From Byssovorax sp. (GTDB lineage: Bacteria; Myxococcota_A; Polyangia; Polyangiales; Polyangiaceae), in NCBI GenBank assembly GCA_025362495.1, contig JANYGI010000088.1:1-45540 (forward strand): a stretch of 45,540 nucleotides of DNA, read 5' to 3'. Below the pieces are notes generated by a model. The model made no database searches. It worked only from the letters and a program-made list of their open reading frames with translations, and was not told where the DNA came from. A program made the translations under genes and the position numbers. Positions 15,559-22,930 of this stretch are shown here, piece after piece (positions within the stretch are counted from its first letter, which is position 1; the number at the start of each line of letters is the position of its first letter).

Positions 15559-16761
15559 TCATTTTTCCGCGTTGATCCACGGCGATACCGCCGCTTTGAA
15601 GGCGCTGTACTTGCTCTTGTTGCCAGCGAATTTGTAGCCGTGCGCGACCTGCTTGCTCGGGTCGGTGACGATCAGGATGTCGCTCGTCGCGGGGTCGCCG
15701 GGGTGGATGCGGGCCCGCACCTGCGCGCAGGCCGCGTCGACCGGCATCATCATCAGCTGCGAGAGGTTCATCGCCGCCGTGGGCTTGTCCATCATCCCGC
15801 TGTGGCAGGTGGCCGCGCAGTACTGGAGCTCGGGGATCACATCCTTGGTGAACTGGGCCTTGGTCGCGTCGCTCTTGCAGCCGTCGAGCGGCGTGCCCAG
15901 GCCCGACACCTCGGCGGCCTCGAACGCGAGGCCGATGCGGCCACCCTTCTGCCAGTTGGTGAGGATCACCGTGCCGGTGCCGAGCGTCCCGTCGCCGTTG
16001 AGGTCGAACGCGTGATCGACGCTGGAGAAGCTGTCGATCGGATCCGGCTCCTCGCCGCCGCCGTCGGGGTACACGGAGAAGATCGGGTGGACGAGGTGAA
16101 TCGTCGTGTCGGCGACGGGGTGAACCTCGATGTGCGTGAGCAGCAGCATCGACGGCGGGCTCCCGAGCTCGACCGCGTTGAACGAGATCGACGAGCTCTC
16201 GAGCGTCTTGCCGAGCGGGTCGAGGTACACGGTGTTGAACGCGCCCAGCAGCGGCTTGAACGGCGTGATGTACGGCTTCGTCGACTCTGTCGGCTTGGGG
16301 ATCTCGGTCGCCTCTTTCTGGAGCCACGCGAGCACCTTGGCGCGCAGCGGCTTCGACATGTCGGGCGCCATCCCGGCGCCGTGCGACGACAGGCCGGGAT
16401 GCGTGAGCAGGATGCTCGACGTCGGCGTGAGGGTGATGATCCCCGGCCACGCCGCGATGCTGGAGTACACGTCGGGGAGCGCGAGGAAGGGCGCGTCCGC
16501 GACGCCGCCGAGCTTGTGACAGGCGCCGCACTCGCCGAGGATGTCGGCCTGGAGCGCGAGGAAAACGTCTTTCCCGGTGGCGCCCGTCGGTGCTCCGCCG
16601 CCCGCGCCGGCGCCGCCGCCCGCGCCCGTTCCCGTAGTCGCGTCACCGCTCGTCGTGCCCGTCGCCGTGCCGGCGCCGGAGATCACCGTGCAGCTCACCA
16701 GCGCCGCGAGGAGCAGCGGTGCAGCGAGCACCAGTGACGAGTCCGAGGTGGAAAATTTCAT
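15559..16761 (-). CDS. lipoprotein with CxxCH and CxxxCH heme motifs, first gene of module
   Basis: A 400-residue lipoprotein: lipobox LVSC at residues 21-24, then a Gly/Thr/Ala linker to about residue 62. The first heme motif, Cys78-Gly-Ala-Cys81-His82 ('LGECGACHKLGG'), is standard and is followed by a short cytochrome-like domain with 'LRAKVLAWLQKEA'. A second motif, Cys315-Ala-Ala-Thr-Cys319-His320, has three residues between the cysteines, a rare CX3CH spacing. Between them lies a beta-rich domain with a His cluster (His210, His214, His222, His225), which could bind metal or face the heme. A GGAG ribosome-binding site sits 5 bases before the ATG. A perfect inverted repeat lies 54 bases upstream of the start. 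Confidence 0.78.
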   Translation of the reverse strand: MKFSTSDSSLVLAAPLLLAALVSCTVISGAGTATGTTSGDATTGTGAGGGAGAGGGAPTGATGKDVFLALQADILGECGACHKLGGVADAPFLALPDVYSSIAAWPGIITLTPTSSILLTHPGLSSHGAGMAPDMSKPLRAKVLAWLQKEATEIPKPTESTKPYITPFKPLLGAFNTVYLDPLGKTLESSSISFNAVELGSPPSMLLLTHIEVHPVADTTIHLVHPIFSVYPDGGGEEPDPIDSFSSVDHAFDLNGDGTLGTGTVILTNWQKGGRIGLAFEAAEVSGLGTPLDGCKSDATKAQFTKDVIPELQYCAATCHSGMMDKPTAAMNLSQLMMMPVDAACAQVRARIHPGDPATSDILIVTDPSKQVAHGYKFAGNKSKYSAFKAAVSPWINAEK

Positions 16762-16814
16762 TGCCGCTCCAATCTCACTGCACCTTCTGGACCACGGTTC
16801 GCCGCGAGGAAATC

Positions 16815-16843
16815 CCGCGGAATCCTTGGAAAATTCCGCGGGC
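16815..16843. repeat. perfect 10-bp inverted repeat upstream of the heme-module operon
   Basis: CCCGCGGAAT at 16815-16824 and ATTCCGCGGG at 16834-16843 are exact reverse complements around a 9-base loop. The element lies 54 bases upstream of the operon's first ATG on the minus strand. It could be an operator bound by a dimeric regulator or a hairpin in the 5' leader. It is not followed by a T run on the minus strand, so an ordinary terminator is unlikely. Confidence 0.6.
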
Positions 16844-16992
16844 GAAGCGGGATCATCGTCGATCCACTGAGCAATCCGTCATCCATCTGCGAGGCCCCAC
16901 CCCACCCGGGCGCGTCCCCCGCGCGGGCTCCATGTCGAGCGACGACAGCGACGCGACAGGGACCGAGAGCGGGCATGAGACAAGGCATCATT

Positions 16993-17014
16993 GGCGATTA
17001 TCGCCGGCTTTTTT
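16993..17014 (+). terminator. short stem plus T run, possible terminator of an unseen transcript
   Basis: GGCGA-TTA-TCGCC (16993-17005) followed within two bases by a run of six T (17009-17014) has the outline of a weak intrinsic terminator on the plus strand. No plus-strand gene ends nearby, so it would have to end a small untranslated transcript, or be a chance match or an operator. The stem is only 5 bp. Confidence 0.2.
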
Positions 17015-17081
17015 GCGGCTCGAAAGTGATTTCGCACGGCGCAAGCGATGCGCGCTGCACCCTCGCTCGGCGCACACCACG

Positions 17082-17110
17082 TTGAACGTTGCCGCGGATC
17101 CGTGTAGCCG
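17082..17110 (+). promoter_or_regulatory. sigma-70-like promoter of the kelch lipoprotein gene
   Basis: TTGAAC at 17082-17087, a 17-base spacer, and TAGCCG at 17105-17110. The ATG at 17117 is only 6 bases after the -10, so transcription is expected to begin at or beside the start codon. No Shine-Dalgarno sequence precedes the ATG, consistent with a leaderless message. Confidence 0.45.
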
Positions 17111-17116
17111 TTCGGG

Positions 17117-18595
17117 ATGCGCCGCAGCGTGATGATCGTCGCCGGCGCCACCGCGCCTTTCGTGGCTCTCGCCCTTGGTTTGTCGGTCGCGGGGTGCCCT
17201 CTCGTCGCCTTCCCCGACGCCGTCGTGGAGCCGGTGGACGACGCCGGGATCGACGTGGCGATCGACGCGCCGGAGCCCGACTGCGTCGAGGCCATCGACT
17301 GCGACGATCACAACCCGTGCACCACGGACAGCTGCACGGGCGGCGTCTGTGCTTCGACGCTCGCGCCCGCGGGGACCGGGTGCGCCGACGCCGATCTCTG
17401 CAACGGGGCCGAGGCGTGCAACGCGCTTGGCCAGTGCGTGAGCGGGCCGCCGGTGATCCTCGACGACGGCGATCCGTGCACCACCGACACGTGCGACGCG
17501 GCGACCGGCATGGCCACGCACACCAAGCAGATGGCCTGCGCGTGGTCCTCGACATCGACGGCAGGCGCGCCCGCGCCGCGGCAGCGTCACACCGCGGTGT
17601 GGACCGGCTCGAAGATGATCGTGTGGGGCGGCTCCGTCGCCGGCTCACCGAGCGTCACCGCGACGGGCGGGCTCTACGATCCGACCACCGACACGTGGAC
17701 GCCGATGTCGTCGATCAACGCCCCGCCGCCGCGTCATTCGCACCGCGCGGTCTGGACCGGATCGAAGATGATCGTCTGGGGTGGCTTCGGCGCGACGACC
17801 TACGAGAGCACCGGCGGCATCTACGATCCGACGACCGATACCTGGGCGACGATGAGCACCGTCGGCGCGCCCGCCGGTCGCAACGAGCACGCGATGGTGT
17901 GGACCGACAAGCTGCTCGTGGTGTCGGGCGGCTTCAACGGCGCCGCGCTCGCCAGCGGCGCCTCGTACGATCCGGCGACCGACACGTGGGCGGCGCTCCC
18001 GAGCGCGGGCGCCGCCGGTCCGCGGCTCAGCCACACCGCGATCTGGACAGGATCGCGCGCGATCTTCTGGGGCGGCAGCGATCTCGGCGACTGGCACAAG
18101 GACGGCCTCGAGCTCACTCCCGGCGCGCCCGGCGTGTGGACCGCGAGCACCGATCTCGTCGGCGCACCCGGCCCGCGCGAGGGCCACACCGCGCTGTGGA
18201 CCGGCAGCCAGATGCTGATCTGGGGCGGCTGGAACGGCGGCCCGTACCTCGACGACGGCGGCGCGTTCGATCCCGCGGCCGACGCCGACGGCACGTGGTC
18301 GTCGATCACCACCACCGGCGCGCCCTCGCCGCGCACCGAGCACACGGCCGTGTGGACGAGCAGCGCGATGATGGTCTGGGGCGGCTGCGGCGGCGACGCG
18401 TGCGTGAACGTCCTCGGGGACGGCGGCGTGTGGACGCCGGGCGCGAGCGGCGGCGCCTGGAAGCCGGTAGCGGCTGTCGCGGCGCTCACCGCGCGCCAGC
18501 GTCACACCGCGGTGTGGACGGGCGCCGAGGTGATCCTCTGGGGCGGCAAGGCGAAGAGCGGCATCACCGACACCGGCGCGCGCTTCGCCCCGTGA
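17117..18595 (+). CDS. Cys-rich kelch-repeat lipoprotein (seven-bladed propeller)
   Basis: A 492-residue lipoprotein: signal ending 'LSVAGCPLV' (lipobox VAGC). Residues about 45-135 carry a Cys-rich module with paired 'DDHNPCTTDSC' and 'DGDPCTTDTC' motifs around 'CNGAEACNALGQCV', a pattern common in secreted myxobacterial proteins. The rest contains seven kelch units, each built on a core like 'PRQRHTAVWTGSKMIVWGG'; the seven cores begin PRQRH, PRHSH, GRNEH, PRLSH, PREGH, PRTEH and ARQRH. Seven blades would close one propeller. The third repeat diverges (VSGG in place of WGG). A surface-exposed binding role is likely; the ligand is unknown. It is convergent with the SPOR gene, sharing a palindrome over both stop codons. 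Confidence 0.85.
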   Translation: MRRSVMIVAGATAPFVALALGLSVAGCPLVAFPDAVVEPVDDAGIDVAIDAPEPDCVEAIDCDDHNPCTTDSCTGGVCASTLAPAGTGCADADLCNGAEACNALGQCVSGPPVILDDGDPCTTDTCDAATGMATHTKQMACAWSSTSTAGAPAPRQRHTAVWTGSKMIVWGGSVAGSPSVTATGGLYDPTTDTWTPMSSINAPPPRHSHRAVWTGSKMIVWGGFGATTYESTGGIYDPTTDTWATMSTVGAPAGRNEHAMVWTDKLLVVSGGFNGAALASGASYDPATDTWAALPSAGAAGPRLSHTAIWTGSRAIFWGGSDLGDWHKDGLELTPGAPGVWTASTDLVGAPGPREGHTALWTGSQMLIWGGWNGGPYLDDGGAFDPAADADGTWSSITTTGAPSPRTEHTAVWTSSAMMVWGGCGGDACVNVLGDGGVWTPGASGGAWKPVAAVAALTARQRHTAVWTGAEVILWGGKAKSGITDTGARFAP

Positions 18596-18608
18596 TCGCG
18601 GCGATCAC
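18592..18608. terminator. 17-bp palindrome covering both convergent stop codons
   Basis: GTGATCGC-G-GCGATCAC is a perfect palindrome with 8-bp arms. It contains the TGA of the kelch gene (18593-18595) and, on the other strand, the TGA of the SPOR gene (18607-18605). It could act as a bidirectional hairpin (7-bp stem, 3-base loop), though no T run follows on either side. Confidence 0.4.
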
Positions 18609-19450
18609 AGCTCGTCGTCGTCAGCCGTCTTGCCCTTCGGCGCGAGCTTCGGAGGATCGACGATGAACGTCACCATGCGCTCCTTGCTCTCGAAATCCTG
18701 GCGGTACACGCCGGCCGAGTGGCGGAACTTGAACGGCCCGATCCGCACGCGATACCAGAGGCCGCGCCCCTTCACGTTGGCCGGCTCGACGTAGGCTTTG
18801 TGGCCGCGGCGACGGAGCGCCGCGGCGAACGCGTCGGCCTCGGGCTGGGTCTTGAACGAGCTCACCTGGAGCTGGTAGCCGCCCGCCGTGCCCATCGGCG
18901 CGGTCTCGGCGCCGTCGTCGCGCGAGACGTGGCGCGCCATCGCGGAGAGCGTGTCGCCGGGGGCGTCCTCGGTCGGCCCGATCTGGAGCATGTGCTGCGC
19001 GGGCAGCGGCACGATCGGCAGGCGATCCGCAGCGGAGGGCGGCGTCGTCGGCGCGCCGGGCGCGAGCACGAACGGGAGCGCGGCCGCGGCCGATGACGAC
19101 GGCGCCGCGCCCTTGAGATCGCGCACGGCCTCGAGCGCGGTGGTCGGTCGCTTGGCGTCCGACAGCGTCCCCGGGAAGGTCACGTCCTCGCCCACCTCGA
19201 CGGGCGCCGCGGGCGCGGAGCTCGCGGGGCGCGCCTGCGCGACCAGGGCGCCGAGCGGATCGGTGCTCACGACCTTGGCGCGCGGCGGCGAGCGCATCAG
19301 CGCGACCGCGGCGAAGACGATCACCGCGCCGCCGAGCGAGGCCAGCACCAGCGCGCCGGCCCGCGACGGGCGCGCGCTCGGATCGTCTTCCTGGATGTCA
19401 TCGAGGTTTCGCACCGCGGCCGTCTCCAACCTGTCTTCCACGCCTCTCAT
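18605..19450 (-). CDS. SPOR-domain single-pass membrane protein
   Basis: A 281-residue protein: a short acidic cytoplasmic N-terminus, one membrane segment at about residues 31-52 ('GALVLASLGGAVIVFAAVAL'), a long Pro/Ala-rich periplasmic linker, and a C-terminal SPOR domain at about residues 190-270 ('GGYQLQVSSFKTQPEADAFA', 'RGHKAYVEPANVKGRGLWYR', 'VRIGPF'). SPOR domains bind glycan strands stripped of stem peptides and target proteins to the division site, as in FtsN and DedD. The ATG overlaps the argS stop by four bases (ATGA), so the two are translationally coupled. It may be the FtsN-like division factor of this organism, but SPOR proteins are diverse. Confidence 0.85.
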   Translation of the reverse strand: MRGVEDRLETAAVRNLDDIQEDDPSARPSRAGALVLASLGGAVIVFAAVALMRSPPRAKVVSTDPLGALVAQARPASSAPAAPVEVGEDVTFPGTLSDAKRPTTALEAVRDLKGAAPSSSAAAALPFVLAPGAPTTPPSAADRLPIVPLPAQHMLQIGPTEDAPGDTLSAMARHVSRDDGAETAPMGTAGGYQLQVSSFKTQPEADAFAAALRRRGHKAYVEPANVKGRGLWYRVRIGPFKFRHSAGVYRQDFESKERMVTFIVDPPKLAPKGKTADDDEL

Positions 19451-21270
19451 GTGCCGGCCTCCTCGTCGTCTTCCGTTGCCTTCGCCGCGCCGTCGCGGCC
19501 CGCGTCATCGAGCCGCACCATCCGCGGCAGCGCGGTGATCCCCAGCAGCCGCAGCGCCGCCCCGTACGCTGAGCGGATCGCCTCGATCCACAGCAGGCGC
19601 GCGCGGGTCTTGTCCCAGTCCCAGCGGGCCTCCCAGCCGGGCTCCCGGGTGTGCTTCTCCTGCGGGAGGACGGGGTCGTCCTTTCGCCGGGTGAAATAGC
19701 TCTGAAACGCCTGCGAGAGCTCCTGCGCGTAGAACACGATCCGGTGCGGCTCGCGCAGCGCGGCGGCCTCGGCGAGCAGCGCGGGGAACCGCCCCAGCGT
19801 CGCCACGATCGCGAGCTCGTCGTCCTGATCGAGGCGCGCCGCGAGCGCCGGCGTGAGCCGCAGCGCCGCCGTCCCGACGTGGAACACCTCGTCGGCCCGC
19901 GCCAGCATCGAGCAGGCGCGCGCGTACCCGTATTGCAGGTAAAACACCGGGTTATCGAGCGACGTCTTCTTCGCGACCTCGAGGTCGAGATCGATGGTCG
20001 TGTCGCTCCGCCGCGACAGATAGAAGTAGCGGAGCGCGTCGGCGCCGGCGCCCACGCGCCGCGCGGCCTCGTCGATCTCGTCGACCACCTCTTCGATGGT
20101 GATCAGGTTCCCGAGGCGCTTGCCCATCTTGTACGGCTTCCCGTCGCGGAGCAGGTTGACGAGCTGGTAGAGCAGCACCTCGAGCTTCTCGTCCTTCGAT
20201 CCAAGGGCTCTCAGCGCGCCGCGGACCCGGGCCTGGTAGCCGTGGTGGTCGGCGCCGAGCACGTCGATGAGCCGGTCGTAGCCGCGCGCGATCTTGTCGG
20301 CGTGGTAGGCGATGTCGCTCGCGAAGTAGGTGTAGAGGCCGTCGCTCTTGCGCACGACGCGATCCTTGTCGTCGCCTTCGCTCTCGCTCTTGAAGAACAG
20401 CGCGCCCTCGCGCTCCTCGAGGTAGCCGCGCTGCGAGAGCTCGATCAGCGCGGCCGAGACGCGGCCCCAGCGGTGCAAGCTCTCCTCGGAGAACCACGCG
20501 TCGTGGCGCACGCCGAGGCTCGCGAGGGTGGTCTTGATCCCCGGGAGCACCGTCGATCCGGGCACGCCGTCGAGCATCCGGGTCACGGCGGCGCGGGCCA
20601 GCGCCATGGGATCGGGATCGGCGACGGCCTCCTTCGCGTTCGCGCCGAGCCACGCCGCGAGCTCGCGCACGTAGTCCGCGCCGTAGCCGCCCGCGGGCGC
20701 AGGGCGCCCCTCGAGCATCGCCCGCACCGACTCGCCGAGCAGCCGGACCTGGTTACCGAAATCGTTGACGTAGTATTCGCGTGTTACCCGGTGGCCAACG
20801 GCCTCCAACAGTGTCCCCACCGCGTCGCCGAGGATCGCGCCGCGGCCGTGCGAGATCAGCAGCGGCCCGGTCGGGTTGGCGCTGACGAACTCGAGGAGGA
20901 TGCGCTCGCCCGTCGCCGCGGGGGCGCGGCCGTAGGCGACGCCGGCCGCGAGCACGTCGCCGAGGACCGCGTGGAACACGGCGGGCGTGACGCGGACGTT
21001 GAGGAAACCGGCTCCGGCGACGGCGACCTCGCGCACGCCCTCGGCCCCGCGGAGGCGCTCGGCGAGCAGCTCGGCGACGGCGCGCGGCGGCATCTGCGCG
21101 AGCTTCTGGAGCGCGAGCGGCGCGTTGGTCGCGACGTCACCGAGCTCGGCGCGCTTCGGACGATCGACGCTGAACGTCGCGCCGAGCGCGGCGGACGGGA
21201 GCGCGCCGTCCCTCGCCAGATCGGCGAGGGCGCCCTCGATCAGCCGCCGCACGTGCTCTTCGATACCCAT
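19447..21270 (-). CDS. argS: arginyl-tRNA synthetase with altered HIGH motif
   Basis: Charges tRNA-Arg. The 607-residue class I synthetase shows 'AELGDVATNAPLALQKLA' in the N-terminal Arg-specific domain, 'EFVSANPTGPLLISHGRGAI' for the first signature, 'REYYVNDFGNQVRLLGES', 'SDIAYHADKI', 'VLGADHHGYQARV', and 'KMGKRLGNLITIEEVVDEI' for the KMSKS region, then a DALR anticodon-binding C-terminus. The HIGH tetrapeptide, normally H-V/I-G-H, reads Leu138-Ile139-Ser140-His141. KMSKS reads KMGKR. The start at ATG 21270 gives a normal length. The SPOR gene is coupled downstream. The family assignment is very safe; the changed HIGH box is reported separately. Confidence 0.95.
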   Translation of the reverse strand: MGIEEHVRRLIEGALADLARDGALPSAALGATFSVDRPKRAELGDVATNAPLALQKLAQMPPRAVAELLAERLRGAEGVREVAVAGAGFLNVRVTPAVFHAVLGDVLAAGVAYGRAPAATGERILLEFVSANPTGPLLISHGRGAILGDAVGTLLEAVGHRVTREYYVNDFGNQVRLLGESVRAMLEGRPAPAGGYGADYVRELAAWLGANAKEAVADPDPMALARAAVTRMLDGVPGSTVLPGIKTTLASLGVRHDAWFSEESLHRWGRVSAALIELSQRGYLEEREGALFFKSESEGDDKDRVVRKSDGLYTYFASDIAYHADKIARGYDRLIDVLGADHHGYQARVRGALRALGSKDEKLEVLLYQLVNLLRDGKPYKMGKRLGNLITIEEVVDEIDEAARRVGAGADALRYFYLSRRSDTTIDLDLEVAKKTSLDNPVFYLQYGYARACSMLARADEVFHVGTAALRLTPALAARLDQDDELAIVATLGRFPALLAEAAALREPHRIVFYAQELSQAFQSYFTRRKDDPVLPQEKHTREPGWEARWDWDKTRARLLWIEAIRSAYGAALRLLGITALPRMVRLDDAGRDGAAKATEDDEEAGT

Positions 21271-21384
21271 GGTCGACCTCCGCAGTACCGGAGGGCGACG
21301 AGGACTGACAACTTTTCGTCAACACAATATCCTACATCTCGCACCATGCCAGTCGGGCCGGCGATGGACTCGCGGCCACGCGGA

Positions 21385-22089
21385 TCAGCGGAGGGCGCCC
21401 TCGCTCTCTGTCAGGGCGCTCGCCGCGGCGAAATCCAGGCTGCGATCGACGTCGAGGATCTGGGGGACGAGCGTCGAGGTCACGTCGAGCCCGAGGCGGA
21501 CCATCAGCCGCAGCAGCGCGCGGACGCCGTCGCGCCCTCGGCCCGCGAGATCGTCGGCGAGGATCCGGGCCTCGTCTCCGAAGCCGTGGACCCCGCCGAT
21601 CACGCACACTGGATCGATCGGGACGTCGGAGATGCGCTCGATCCGACCGCGCGCGCCCCGCTCGACGTAGAGCGCGTCGGCGCTCGCTCCGCACGGCGTG
21701 ACGGCGAGCACCGCGTCGGCGCCGCCTGCGAGATCGACGGCCGCGACGGCGAAGACGCGATGCCAGTCGTCGGCGCGCATCATCGCGCCGACGCCCACGC
21801 AGAACACCGGCCCGGGTGGCAGCGCCGCGAACCCGGATGCGAGCAGCTCGAGCGACGATGGCCCCGCGCTCGCGAGGATCCGCGCGCGCCCGTCGACCAG
21901 CGCGGCGGCCGCGGCGGCGTGCTCGTCGCGCACGACGCAGGTCAGCGTGGAGACGCCGAGATCGTCGAGGATCGCCACCGCGCGCGAGAGCATCGGGCAG
22001 CCGCCGACCTCGACGAACGCGGTCGGCGTGGGCCACCGAGAGGGCGCGAGCTGCGATCGCCCTTCGCCGGCGAGGATGAGGCCGTGCAT
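21385..22089 (-). CDS. nucleotidyltransferase-like protein with eroded active-site motifs
   Basis: A 234-residue protein with the Rossmann-like start of sugar-nucleotide transferases: 'MHGLILAGEGRSQLAPSRWP'. In active enzymes this region is LAGGxGxRLxPLT; here the third Gly is Glu and the Arg is Gln13. The downstream PKxL Lys is Thr23 ('PTPTAFVEVGG'), and the metal-binding Asp expected after 'PVFCVGVGA' is absent. The fold is probably kept but NTP activation and metal binding look impaired. It starts one base after the HAD gene stop, so the two are coupled. Pairing of a HAD phosphatase with a nucleotidyltransferase is typical of activated-heptose or sugar pathways, but the loss of key residues makes a non-catalytic or changed role likely. 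Confidence 0.6.
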   Translation of the reverse strand: MHGLILAGEGRSQLAPSRWPTPTAFVEVGGCPMLSRAVAILDDLGVSTLTCVVRDEHAAAAAALVDGRARILASAGPSSLELLASGFAALPPGPVFCVGVGAMMRADDWHRVFAVAAVDLAGGADAVLAVTPCGASADALYVERGARGRIERISDVPIDPVCVIGGVHGFGDEARILADDLAGRGRDGVRALLRLMVRLGLDVTSTLVPQILDVDRSLDFAAASALTESEGALR

Positions 22090-22090
22090 G

Positions 22091-22852
22091 TCAACCTCCG
22101 AACCTTTCGAGATCCGCGAGCCGCCCGAGCCTCAACGTCGGCACGACGCCGCCGGGAGGCTCACGATCCGGTGGCGCGATCCAGCACGTCTTCATGCCCA
22201 GGGACGCGGCGGGGCGGATGTCGGCGTCGAGATCGTCGCCGACCATCCAGGCGGCGTCGGCCGTGACGCCGAGCGCCGCGAGCGCCGTCGCGAGCAGGCG
22301 GACGTCGGGCCGCTCGAAGCCGAGCTCGGCGGCGTCGATCACCGCGGCGAACACCTCGAGGATCCCGAGATCGGCGAGGCACGACCGCAGGCTCCCCGGC
22401 GCGGCCGCGACGACGGCGAGGCGGAGCGTCGCCGCGAGGCGCTCGAGCACCGGGCGAATCCGGGCGACGACCGCGGTGGCCTCGTCGTGAAACCGCGCGG
22501 CCATCGTCGCGCGATCGACCCGAGCCGCGTCGGGGACGCCCTCGTGGATCAACGCGGCTTGCGCCGACACCGCCTCTCGGAAGCCGGCCGCGCGGATCCC
22601 CGGGACCTCGGCGAGGCGCCGCTCGGAGACCCGATAGAGCGGCGCGAAGGTGCCTTGGGGCAGCGATCCGCCCGCGGCGCGATAGGCCCTGTGAAAGCGG
22701 ATTGCGGCGGGGACGCCGTCCGCGTCGATCGTGCCTCCGAAGTCGAAGAACACAGCCGAGGAGAGCAATCTCGATTCCCGCTCTCCCCCCGAGACATCGT
22801 TGACGCGCATCGCCGCTGACTCTGGACCAGCAGATAGCGACTCGCCAGGCAT
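22091..22852 (-). CDS. HAD-superfamily hydrolase-like protein with atypical motifs
   Basis: A 253-residue protein in the annotated frame. HAD motif I is 'VFFDFGGTIDADG' (Asp37, with Gly39 in place of the usual acid/base Asp). Motif II, normally with Ser/Thr, is 'LAVVAAAPGS' with Ala. Motif III, normally Lys, is Arg181 in 'GFERPDV'. Motif IV, 'AWMVGDDLDADIRPAASLGM', keeps its Asp pair. DxGGT is known in some HAD members, but the combination of three substitutions is unusual. The start is unclear: ATG 22852 gives a 30-residue leader before motif I, and ATG 22810 is an alternative. It is coupled to the nucleotidyltransferase-like gene. Substrate unknown. Confidence 0.7.
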   Translation of the reverse strand: MPGESLSAGPESAAMRVNDVSGGERESRLLSSAVFFDFGGTIDADGVPAAIRFHRAYRAAGGSLPQGTFAPLYRVSERRLAEVPGIRAAGFREAVSAQAALIHEGVPDAARVDRATMAARFHDEATAVVARIRPVLERLAATLRLAVVAAAPGSLRSCLADLGILEVFAAVIDAAELGFERPDVRLLATALAALGVTADAAWMVGDDLDADIRPAASLGMKTCWIAPPDREPPGGVVPTLRLGRLADLERFGG

Positions 22853-22930
22853 TGAAGCGATATCGCCCCGGGTGAGCCCGGGACGGCGCGCCGCGCGCCC
22901 GGCGTATGAGGAGGCCTGGAGCGGCCGAGC

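Larger units (their letters stand above)
16762..17116. other. 355-base divergent intergenic region
   Basis: The longest gene-free stretch. From left to right it holds the ribosome-binding site of the heme-module operon (minus strand, next to 16761), a perfect 10-bp inverted repeat (16815-16843), a short GGCGA-TTA-TCGCC stem followed by a T6 run (16993-17014), and a likely promoter for the kelch gene (17082-17110). I see no convincing protein-coding frame or tRNA in it. The roughly 120 bases between 16870 and 16990 show nothing I can name. Confidence 0.6.
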
